Assembly (NCBI GenBank): GCA_964417925.1
Contig: CAYQJV010000017.1
Span: 1-29,874, forward strand
Source: CAYQJV01 sp964417925
Lineage (GTDB): Bacteria; Hydrothermota; Tepidihabitantia; B3-TA06; CAYQJV01
Direction of reading: 5' to 3'
DNA: 29,874 nucleotides
Part shown: positions 23,804 to 29,874 of the stretch, one piece after another
Layout of the letters: the number at the start of each line of letters is the position of its first letter
Position numbering within the stretch: the first letter of the stretch is position 1
Made by a program: the position numbers and the translations under genes
Notes under the pieces: model-generated
The model's input: the letters and a program-made list of their open reading frames with translations, nothing else
The model's database searches: none
Told to the model about the DNA's origin: nothing

Positions 23804-24421
23804 CTATCCCCTTATCTTCTCTTTTACTCTCATCAGTCTTGTTAGATTCCCTCTTTCAATCTCTGAAAGTTTAAGATTTATGTATGATATAGTTTCTCTA
23901 ATCGCAGGTATCAATACGTACTCTAATGCATTCACCCTTCTTCTTGTTTTTTCTATCTCTTCTGCAATGAGTTCAAGTGCTTTTTCCTTTTCTGCAAGTT
24001 CTATCATCTTATCAAGAATTTTATCAAGCTCTAAAAGAACAACATCAAACTCTGCAGATGTAAAATAAGGCCCATAACATATCATCCTTCCCTCTATTCT
24101 TTTTCTAAACTTCGGAACCCTTACATTCAGAATTCTTTCGGTTTCGGTTTCTATAAAAATCTTTTTTGTCGGCACAGAAACTGCAAGTTCTGAAAACATA
24201 GATGGGAAATCACCTCCAGCAAATTTAAATCTTCCAGATACTCTCTGCAAACCTTTTTCTACTTCACTTCTTAAACTCTGTATTTCATCGATCAGTTTAT
24301 AGATCCTATTCATCAACTCCTCAAGCTTGTCCTTTAAGAGTTTATGCCCTCTTTCTGCTATTTTTAGTCTTTTTTTGAGCTTTAACAACTCCATTCTTGT
24401 TGCTGGAACTGAAAGTCTCAC
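23804..24421 (-). CDS. atpD: V/A-type ATP synthase subunit D
   Basis: Central-stalk subunit of the V/A-type ATPase. The 205-residue protein is mostly two long helices: LSVPATRMELLKLKKRLKIAERGHKLLKDKLEELM at the N-terminus and ALELIAEEIEKTRRRVNALEYVLIPAIRETI near the end, forming the rotor coiled coil. VSVPTKKI and the central part form the loop domain. Length is normal (about 205). It overlaps the subunit B gene by ATGA. Genes for A, C, E, F, I and K are not in the window. Confidence 0.9.
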   Translation of the reverse strand: MRLSVPATRMELLKLKKRLKIAERGHKLLKDKLEELMNRIYKLIDEIQSLRSEVEKGLQRVSGRFKFAGGDFPSMFSELAVSVPTKKIFIETETERILNVRVPKFRKRIEGRMICYGPYFTSAEFDVVLLELDKILDKMIELAEKEKALELIAEEIEKTRRRVNALEYVLIPAIRETISYINLKLSEIERGNLTRLMRVKEKIRG

Positions 24422-25821
24422 TCCTTTCTCTCCTTCTTTTCTTTTATAGGATCATAGTATTTTTTAAGATACTCCTCTCTCACTCTCTTCATCTCTGCTC
24501 TTGGAAGCATGGATAGAAGTTCCCATCCCAGATCAAGGGTTTTTTCTATTGGTCTATCTTCATATTCTCCTTGAGAAACGTATCTTTTCTCAAACTCTTC
24601 TGCAAACTTTACATAAAGTTTATCCAAATCTGTCAAAGCAGCTTCACCAAGAATTATCGCAAGTTCTTGAGCCTCCTTCCCTCTTGCGTAGGCTGCAAAC
24701 AACTGATTGAATAAGTCTGCATGGTCTTCTCTGGTCTTTCCCTTTCCTATTCCTTTATCTTTCAATCTTGATAAAGAAGGCAGTACATCAATAGGGGGGG
24801 ATATATTCTTCTTATGCAGAACCCTTGACAGAATTATCTGCCCTTCGGTGATATATCCTGTAAGATCAGGGATTGGATGGGTCTTATCATCTTCAGGCAT
24901 CGTAAGAACAGGAATGAGAGTGATTGAACCTTTCTTTCCTTTAAGCCTTCCACTTCTTTCATATATTGTTGCAAGGTCTGTGTAAAGATAACCTGGGTAT
25001 CCCCTTCTCCCTGGAATCTCCTTTCTTGCTGCTGCTATTTCTCTTAATGCTTCACAGTAATTTGTCATATCTGTAAGTATAACAAGTACATGCATATCTT
25101 TTTTAAAGGCAAAATACTCAGCAGTAGTTAAGACAACCCTTGGAGTGGATATTCTTTCAATAGCAGGGTCATCTGCGAGATTTAAAAATAGAACTGTTCT
25201 TTCAATTGCACCTGTCTTTTTAAAATCCGAGATAAAGAACTCAGCCTCCTCAAAGGTAATTCCCATTGCTCCAAATACTACTGCAAATTTTTCCCCCTCT
25301 CCAAGAACCTTTGCCTGCCTTGCAATCTGAGCTGCAAGTCTATTATGGGGAAGACCTGAACCAGAAAAAAGTGGAAGTTTTTGTCCTCTTACAAGGGTAT
25401 TTAATCCATCTATTGCAGATATACCTGTCTGGATAAACTCATTTGGATAATCTCTTGCATAGGGATTTATAGGAAGACCATTTATATCTCTGTATTCCTC
25501 AGGAATAGGTGGAGGCCCTCCATCCTTTGGTCTTCCAAGACCATCAAACACCCTTCCAAGCATATCTTCAGAAAGTCCTATTCTTATACCCCTTGCAAGA
25601 AATCTTACCTTTGCTCCTTTTGTATCCATTCCAGTTGTCCCCTCAAAAACCTGAACCAAAGCCTTATCCTTTTCAACTTCAAGAACCTTTCCTCTCCTCT
25701 TTTCTCCATTGGCAAGAGTGATTTCTACAAGTTCTTCATATTTTACACCTTCAACTCCTTCAACAAGCATTAAAGGACCTGCTATATTTGTCACAGATTC
25801 ATAATCTACAATTCCTTTCAT
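24418..25821 (-). CDS. atpB: V/A-type ATP synthase subunit B (non-catalytic)
   Basis: Regulatory nucleotide-binding subunit of the V/A-type ATPase head. In 467 residues: the N-terminal barrel with YESVTNIAGPLMLVEGVEGV, GTTGMDTKGAKVRFLARG, and the B-subunit signatures NPYARDYPNEFIQTGISAIDGLNTLVRGQKLPLFSGSGLPHNRLAAQIARQA. The usual P-loop GxxxxGKT is replaced by SGSGLPHN, which separates B from catalytic A. Near the end: DVLPSLSRLKDKGIGKGKTR with the conserved Arg. It leads the operon, with AGGAG and a near-perfect promoter; A usually precedes B in such clusters but does not here. Confidence 0.93.
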   Translation of the reverse strand: MKGIVDYESVTNIAGPLMLVEGVEGVKYEELVEITLANGEKRRGKVLEVEKDKALVQVFEGTTGMDTKGAKVRFLARGIRIGLSEDMLGRVFDGLGRPKDGGPPPIPEEYRDINGLPINPYARDYPNEFIQTGISAIDGLNTLVRGQKLPLFSGSGLPHNRLAAQIARQAKVLGEGEKFAVVFGAMGITFEEAEFFISDFKKTGAIERTVLFLNLADDPAIERISTPRVVLTTAEYFAFKKDMHVLVILTDMTNYCEALREIAAARKEIPGRRGYPGYLYTDLATIYERSGRLKGKKGSITLIPVLTMPEDDKTHPIPDLTGYITEGQIILSRVLHKKNISPPIDVLPSLSRLKDKGIGKGKTREDHADLFNQLFAAYARGKEAQELAIILGEAALTDLDKLYVKFAEEFEKRYVSQGEYEDRPIEKTLDLGWELLSMLPRAEMKRVREEYLKKYYDPIKEKKERKE

Positions 25822-25853
25822 CTTTACTTCTCCTTTTTGGATTTTCCATGTTA

Positions 25854-25882
25854 ATTATACAGAAATGGCTTTATGATGTCAA
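25854..25882 (-). promoter_or_regulatory. near-consensus promoter of the V-ATPase B/D-hisS operon
   Basis: TTGACA (25877-25882), 17 bp, TATAAT (25854-25859) on the minus strand, a perfect sigma-70-type match. The transcript should start near 25847, leaving about 26 bases with AGGAG before the subunit B ATG. Confidence 0.85.
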
Positions 25883-25888
25883 TTAAGT

Positions 25889-25916
25889 TTGACTTTTTAT
25901 TATTAATTATTATACT
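25889..25916 (+). promoter_or_regulatory. promoter of the SGNH lipoprotein-cyclase operon
   Basis: TTGACT (25889-25894), 16 bp, TATACT (25911-25916). Its -35 is six bases from the -35 of the divergent ATPase promoter. The predicted start near 25923 leaves a leader of about 11 bases, with AGGAGG (25923-25928) at its very beginning. Confidence 0.7.
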
Positions 25917-25933
25917 TAAAAAAGGAGGAAAAA

Positions 25934-26818
25934 ATGAAAAAATTTTTCATTCCTTTAATAAATTTTTTAATGTTCTGTAGTCAACCCTCTGAAAATCATA
26001 GTGAAGAGAACCGACCCATAGGTGTGGATACCACTCCACCTCAAAAAATTGTAAAACTGGTCTTCATACATCACAGCGTAGGAAGAAATTGGCTTGAAAC
26101 AGGAAACGGAAATCTTGGAAAACAGTTAAATGAAAATAACTATTATGTAAATGAGTGCTACTATGGATGGGATGAACATCCTGATACAGCCCACTATGAA
26201 GTAATGGGGGATCATACCGATACAGAGGATTGGCCCTATTGGTTTAACGATGTTGTGATGCCTTCGGTGTATAAAACCGAAAGCCATCCATCTTATACAA
26301 ATAATATAGAAAACCCTGGAGGTGAAAATGAAATTGTGATGTTTAAATCCTGTTATCCAAACAGCGATGTAGGAGCAACAATAGAAGATGAAAAGGAAAT
26401 TTACAACATATTGCTTGATTATTTCAAAGAACACCCAGATAAAATGTTCATACTTATAACACCTCCTCCTATGATTTCCATATCTCATCCAGAAAAAACC
26501 AGAGAACTATGCAACTGGTTGTGTGATTACGAAAATGGTTGGCTTGCAGAGTATCCATGTAAAAATGTATTTGTATTTGATTTATACAATGTCCTTACAG
26601 ACCCCAATAATCACCACTGGGTAAAGGATGGAGAAATCCAGCACATTGTTTCAGACAATCCAGTGGATCCAGAGCATCCTAACGAACTTTATTATTACGA
26701 AGGAAACGATAACCATCCAACTCCAGAAGGTAATAGAAAAGCTACTGAAGAGTTTATTCCTTTGTTAAATGCATACTACCATATATGGCAAGAGTGGTTA
26801 GAAGTAAAACAAAGGTAG
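25934..26818 (+). CDS. SGNH/GDSL-like lipoprotein
   Basis: Exported lipoprotein of 294 residues. A signal peptide ends in the lipobox LMFC (Cys15), followed by SQPSE. The mature part starts after about 40 residues with KLVFIHHSVGRNWLETGNGN, where Ser48 would be the nucleophile, then MFKSCYPNSDVG with Asn143, and GNDNHPTPEGNRKA with Asp259 and His261, the pattern of SGNH hydrolase block V. The central part is rich in Trp/Tyr/Asp. Such proteins of unknown substrate occur in Bacteroidetes-like and candidate-phylum genomes; an esterase or deacetylase is plausible, not shown. First gene of an operon with a membrane adenylate cyclase and another lipoprotein. Confidence 0.72.
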   Translation: MKKFFIPLINFLMFCSQPSENHSEENRPIGVDTTPPQKIVKLVFIHHSVGRNWLETGNGNLGKQLNENNYYVNECYYGWDEHPDTAHYEVMGDHTDTEDWPYWFNDVVMPSVYKTESHPSYTNNIENPGGENEIVMFKSCYPNSDVGATIEDEKEIYNILLDYFKEHPDKMFILITPPPMISISHPEKTRELCNWLCDYENGWLAEYPCKNVFVFDLYNVLTDPNNHHWVKDGEIQHIVSDNPVDPEHPNELYYYEGNDNHPTPEGNRKATEEFIPLLNAYYHIWQEWLEVKQR

Positions 26819-26828
26819 TTTTATACAG

Positions 26829-28115
26829 ATGAGTATAAGAACAAAATTAATTCTTGTGTTCAGTATCCTTTTTACATTATTATTGGTTGCATTTGCTATC
26901 TCAACCTCTATAGATACTGTAAATACACGAAAAGAAGATGCAAAACACAGGATAATCACCATTATTGGGATCATCCATAATGCCAAGAAAAATATGGAAG
27001 AAGCAAACTTTAAAAAATTTATAAGGAAAATTCTACACACCCGGCTTTCAACTCCTGGGTATGACATGGATATAGCATCAATAAAAATTAAAGAAAAAGA
27101 TAAAGTTATTGAATTTAAAAAAGAAGTTAAAGGGGAAGAGACCATTAAATTCAGAACCTTTGTAAAAAACCCCCTAACAGGTAAAACCGGTTATGAAATA
27201 GAACTCAACTACATGCTTGGAAATCTATATCGGGGAATATTAAAAACTCTTTTAAAGATATTCATCACAGAAACAATTATCCTTCTCACAGGAATTGCAG
27301 GAATTATGTTTTTCACAACAAGAATTACCTCTCCAATTAAACAACTGATAAGAGGAATGCAAAAAATATCTGAAGGAGAGTTTAAAACAAGAGTAAATGT
27401 AAACACACAGGATGAAATAGGTAAACTTGCCAATACATTCAACTGGATGGCAAAAAAACTTGAAGAAGGGGAATTTGTAAAATCAATCTTTAAGAGATAC
27501 GTCACCCATCAACTTGCAGAACAGTTAATAAAGAATCAAGATGCCCTTAAGTTAAAAGGTGATAAAAAAAGAATAGCAGTTCTTTTTGGAGATATAAGAA
27601 ACTTTACCAAGATATCTCAAAACATGACACCTGAAGAAGTGTTTGAATTTTTAAACTTCTATTTTGAACCAATAATTGACATAGTTTTTGAACAGGAAGG
27701 AATTCTGGACAAATTTATTGGAGATGGATTTCTTGCATTTTGGAATGCTCCTTTACCTCAGAAGGATTATATCAAAAAAGCTGCAGTCACTGCACTTAAG
27801 ATACAGAAAAAACTTAAGGAACTGAATAAAATTAATAAAAAAGATGTAAAAATAGGAATTGGTGTAAATGTTGGATATGCAATAGCAGGAAATGTTGGTT
27901 CTACCAAGAGAATGGAGTATACAGTTATAGGAGATACGGTAAACTTTGCAGAAAGACTCCAGGAAGCTGCAAGGGATGGTGAAATCTTAGTATCTGAGGA
28001 GATATACAAAGTTCTCCAGAATGAATTTGTGTTTAAAAAAAGAACGGTAAAGATGGAAGGATATGGAGATAGCATAGTGGTGTATGAATTGATTGTATCA
28101 AAGGAGGATATATGA
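26829..28115 (+). CDS. membrane class IIIb adenylate cyclase with HAMP domain
   Basis: Makes a cyclic nucleotide (probably cAMP) in response to an outside signal. TM1 (about 7-25), an outer-face sensor region (26-140), TM2 (145-163), a HAMP domain (RITSPIKQLIRGMQKISEG, about 164-216) and a cyclase domain (245-428). Metal-binding Asp255 (LFGDIRNFT) and Asp299 (DKFIGDGFLAFW), base-selecting Lys295 and Thr365 (MEYTVIGDTVNF), and transition-state Asn372 and Arg376 (VNFAERLQ) are all present, so it should be active. Thr in place of Asp is the class IIIb mark, a group often stimulated by bicarbonate. It starts ten bases past the lipoprotein gene and overlaps the next one by ATGA. No cAMP receptor gene is in view. 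Confidence 0.88.
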   Translation: MSIRTKLILVFSILFTLLLVAFAISTSIDTVNTRKEDAKHRIITIIGIIHNAKKNMEEANFKKFIRKILHTRLSTPGYDMDIASIKIKEKDKVIEFKKEVKGEETIKFRTFVKNPLTGKTGYEIELNYMLGNLYRGILKTLLKIFITETIILLTGIAGIMFFTTRITSPIKQLIRGMQKISEGEFKTRVNVNTQDEIGKLANTFNWMAKKLEEGEFVKSIFKRYVTHQLAEQLIKNQDALKLKGDKKRIAVLFGDIRNFTKISQNMTPEEVFEFLNFYFEPIIDIVFEQEGILDKFIGDGFLAFWNAPLPQKDYIKKAAVTALKIQKKLKELNKINKKDVKIGIGVNVGYAIAGNVGSTKRMEYTVIGDTVNFAERLQEAARDGEILVSEEIYKVLQNEFVFKKRTVKMEGYGDSIVVYELIVSKEDI

Positions 28116-28639
28116 AAAAAATCATATATGCATTTCTATTTACAATTTTTTTAACTTTATGCAAGTCTGAAAATAAAGAAGTAGTAATAATAATAGAAGA
28201 CTATGAATCCAAAACCAAAGACACTTTACAACACAGAATAAAAAAGCGGGAAAAAAAGACACTTTCCCTGCTTGGAATTGTATCTCTTTTAGAAAATGAT
28301 TCAAAGAAAAGGGATAAAGAACAGATGCTTAGACATGTAGTAAAAATTAAAAGAGCATTACACAGAAGATTTGAAAACACAAGAAATAACAGACATTTAA
28401 AACACCTACTTGGTCTTTATACTATAAGAATATCACGAATTGAAAAAATACTAAGGGAATCAAAGTTCAGTAAAATTGGCCCAAAGGAACGCGAACTCAT
28501 TGAAAAAGAATTAAAAAATTTAAAAAATATCGCTGAAAGAATAAAAAAGATTCACTCAAAAGACTCACCAAGAGAAGGAAAATCACCTTCTTTAACATCC
28601 TTTATATATCTTTTAACTGCTTCAAGTATTGTATCGTAA
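28112..28639 (+). CDS. helical lysine/glutamate-rich lipoprotein of unknown function
   Basis: A 175-residue protein with a signal peptide ending in the lipobox-like LTLCKSE (Cys17). The mature part is charged and helical (KKREKKTLSLLGIVSLLEND, RALHRRFENTRNN, KERELIEKELKNLKNIAERIKKI), fit for a coiled coil or helical bundle outside the inner membrane. I do not recognise a family. Coupled to the cyclase gene by ATGA, it might modulate the cyclase sensor part. The last 30 codons lie opposite the end of panB (88-base overlap), where the sequence is less charged and may be a late extension. Confidence 0.6.
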   Translation: MKKIIYAFLFTIFLTLCKSENKEVVIIIEDYESKTKDTLQHRIKKREKKTLSLLGIVSLLENDSKKRDKEQMLRHVVKIKRALHRRFENTRNNRHLKHLLGLYTIRISRIEKILRESKFSKIGPKERELIEKELKNLKNIAERIKKIHSKDSPREGKSPSLTSFIYLLTASSIVS

Positions 28640-29349
28640 AGCATGGCATATCTTCTTATATATCTGGGAGAAAAGTGCGGATCCATACCCAGCAGATCCT
28701 GTATTACAAGTATCTGACCGTCACAAAAAGGACCTGCACCTATTCCAATGGTAGGGATTTTTAAACTCTGGGTTATTTGTTTTGCAAGTTTGTAGGGAAC
28801 CTTCTCAAGCACCACACAAAAACATCCTGCACTTTCAAGCTCCTTTGCACTTTTTATAAGTTCTTTTCTTTCTGCAACTGTCTTTCCAACTATTCTATAA
28901 CCTCCATATCCATGAATTGACTGTGGAGTTAAACCTATATGTCCCATTACAGGAATTCCAGAAGAAACCAGTCTTTGTATAAGAGAAAGCACATACTCAG
29001 ATGCCCCTTCTATTTTCACAGCCTCTGCTCCCTTTTTTAAAAAAAGACCTGCATTGTTTATTCCTTGCTCTATGGATACCTGATAAGAAAGAAAAGGCAT
29101 ATCTGCAACCACAAAGGCCCTTTTCACCCCCCTTGCAACAGACTCTGTAAATACAAGCATTTCCTCCATCCCTATGGGAAGCGTGGTATCATACCCCATC
29201 ATTACGTTTGCTGCAGAATCTCCAACAAGCACTATATCAATTCCTGCATCATCAATAATCCTTGCTGTAAGAAAATCATAGGCAGTGAGAGCAGTTATTT
29301 TCTCTTTACCCTTTTTTTCAACAATTTCATTTATCCTTATCTTTTTCAT
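28552..29349 (-). CDS. panB: 3-methyl-2-oxobutanoate hydroxymethyltransferase
   Basis: First committed step of pantothenate and CoA synthesis: transfer of a hydroxymethyl group from methylene-THF to 2-oxoisovalerate. A 265-residue TIM barrel with family motifs ITALTAYDFLTARIIDDAG, VLVGDSAANVMMGYDTT (Asp metal ligand), VVADMPFLSYQ, AVKIEGA, VMGHIGLTPQS, IGIGAGPFCDGQILVIQDLLG, and a C-terminal stretch. A longer reading from TTG at 29364 exists, but ATG 29349 overlaps the folK stop as ATGA and begins MKKIRINEI like typical PanB, so I use it. Two-gene unit with folK; panC and panD are not in view. Confidence 0.93.
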   Translation of the reverse strand: MKKIRINEIVEKKGKEKITALTAYDFLTARIIDDAGIDIVLVGDSAANVMMGYDTTLPIGMEEMLVFTESVARGVKRAFVVADMPFLSYQVSIEQGINNAGLFLKKGAEAVKIEGASEYVLSLIQRLVSSGIPVMGHIGLTPQSIHGYGGYRIVGKTVAERKELIKSAKELESAGCFCVVLEKVPYKLAKQITQSLKIPTIGIGAGPFCDGQILVIQDLLGMDPHFSPRYIRRYAMLYDTILEAVKRYIKDVKEGDFPSLGESFE

Positions 29350-29834
29350 CCCGCTTTTTTCCAAAGTTCAACTCCTCTAAGAACCCTTCTTCTTGCAATA
29401 TCCACCATTGTAGCACCTATTCTTGGATGAACAAAATAGGGAGCAATCTCCACCATAGGAATGATAAAAAAAGGTCTGCTTTCAACTCCAGGGTGAGGAA
29501 TTTCAAGTGTTGAAGTTTCTATTATGAAATCTTCATAAAAAAGAATATCTATATCTATAATTCTTGGAGCATTTTTAAACAAGCTTCTCCTTCCCATTCT
29601 CTTTTCTACATTCTTTACGATCCATAAAAGTTGATAGGGGAAAACATCGGTTTTAATTTCTACTGCAACATTCAAAAAAGAAGGTTGATGCTGAAAGAAC
29701 ATTGGGACCGTAAGATAAAAAGAAGACATTTTAGCAATATTTATATCCTCCTCTTCAAGCAGTTTAATCGCCTTTTTTATATTTTCCTCTCTTCTTCCTA
29801 TATTACTTCCCAAAGCAAGAAATCCACGAAACAT
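29346..29834 (-). CDS. folK: HPPK (7,8-dihydro-6-hydroxymethylpterin pyrophosphokinase)
   Basis: Transfers pyrophosphate from ATP to hydroxymethyl-dihydropterin in folate synthesis. The 162-residue protein carries LALGSNIGRREENIKKAI at the start, the pterin-binding FYLTVPMFFQHQPSFLNVAVEI, the signature MGRRSLFKNAPRIIDIDILFY (metal-binding Asp pair in DIDI), and LEIPHPGVESRPFFIIPM, all typical. The 5' end is unusual: between the ATG and the hairpin at the window edge there are 18 AT-rich bases with no Shine-Dalgarno. Its product feeds the folate cofactor that PanB uses, which may explain the pairing. Confidence 0.93.
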   Translation of the reverse strand: MFRGFLALGSNIGRREENIKKAIKLLEEEDINIAKMSSFYLTVPMFFQHQPSFLNVAVEIKTDVFPYQLLWIVKNVEKRMGRRSLFKNAPRIIDIDILFYEDFIIETSTLEIPHPGVESRPFFIIPMVEIAPYFVHPRIGATMVDIARRRVLRGVELWKKAG

Positions 29835-29852
29835 AATTTTATAAAAATTTAA

Positions 29853-29874
29853 GGCGCCCCTTTAAAGGGGCGCC
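29853..29874 (-). terminator. GC-rich perfect hairpin, probable terminator, at window edge
   Basis: GGCGCCCC (29853-29860), TTTAAA, GGGGCGCC (29867-29874): a perfect palindrome, 16 of 22 bases G or C in a very AT-rich region. On the minus strand it is followed by TTAAATTTTT, a U-rich tract, so it can end transcription coming from beyond the right edge toward folK. The flanking AA at 29851-29852 may pair with bases beyond the window, so it could also work on the plus strand. It is the only intrinsic-terminator-like structure I found. Confidence 0.6.

Noticed and set aside
25805..25850. Out-of-frame ATG near the start of the ATPase B mRNA (minus strand) opening about 15 codons
   Set aside because: No Shine-Dalgarno and out of frame with subunit B; likely chance in a short leader.

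Overview
The window reads as chromosomal DNA of an AT-rich, gene-dense bacterium with two membranes. A TonB-dependent receptor, a second probable outer-membrane barrel, two lipoproteins, and a secreted GH18-type protein ending in a C-terminal sorting-like tail point to a diderm. A V/A-type ATPase (subunits B and D), an NfnAB-type electron-bifurcating transhydrogenase, a LUD/CCG lactate-utilisation pair and compact operons fit an anaerobic, possibly thermophilic, candidate-phylum lineage. WOR-3-like is my guess from the style of the proteins and is not proven. No rRNA, tRNA, IS element, CRISPR array or replication origin was seen, and no stretch longer than about 300 bases lacks a gene.

Layout. 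1-2327 (minus): GH18-family protein, then dinB (DNA polymerase IV) broken by a -1 frameshift at an A_AAA_AAG heptamer, then the first codons of another gene with an in-frame TAG, cut by the window edge. 2461-4638 (plus): TonB-dependent receptor. 4635-7776 (minus): M23 peptidase, CapA-like phosphatase, trmFO. 7852-8595 (plus): 5-formyltetrahydrofolate cyclo-ligase family. 8564-10987 (minus): iscS, an IscU/MIP18-like fusion, a DUF1614 membrane protein. 11031-13925 (minus): nfnA, nfnB, a small outer-membrane barrel. 14028-16642 (minus): MBL/beta-CASP nuclease, XerC/D recombinase, small zincin. 16715-19833 (minus): short upstream ORF, CCG protein (LutA-like), LUD/4Fe-4S protein (LutB-like), Ldh2-family dehydrogenase. 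19887-25821 (minus): V-ATPase B and D, VanZ-like protein, hisS, 60-residue membrane protein, MFS transporter, alpha/beta hydrolase. 25934-28639 (plus): SGNH-like lipoprotein, class IIIb adenylate cyclase with HAMP, helical lipoprotein. 28552-29834 (minus): folK and panB, followed at the right edge by a GC-rich perfect hairpin.

How it works together. Several genes share folate chemistry (trmFO and panB use methylene-THF, the cyclo-ligase recycles formyl-THF, folK makes the pterin precursor), though they lie in separate operons. NfnAB and the lactate/malate operon concern redox balance. M23, CapA and GH18 concern the envelope. Nine promoters match a sigma-70-like consensus (TTGAnn, 16-17 bp, TATAnT). 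They lie very close to the genes, and at least three (M23, cyclo-ligase, iscS) put the predicted transcript start at or next to the start codon with no Shine-Dalgarno, so leaderless mRNAs look common. Most other genes are joined by ATGA, TAATG or similar stop/start overlaps. The clearest odd features are the dinB frameshift site, the leaderless promoters, the in-frame upstream ORF before the LutA-like gene, the cyclase-lipoprotein operon and the IscU/MIP18 fusion.
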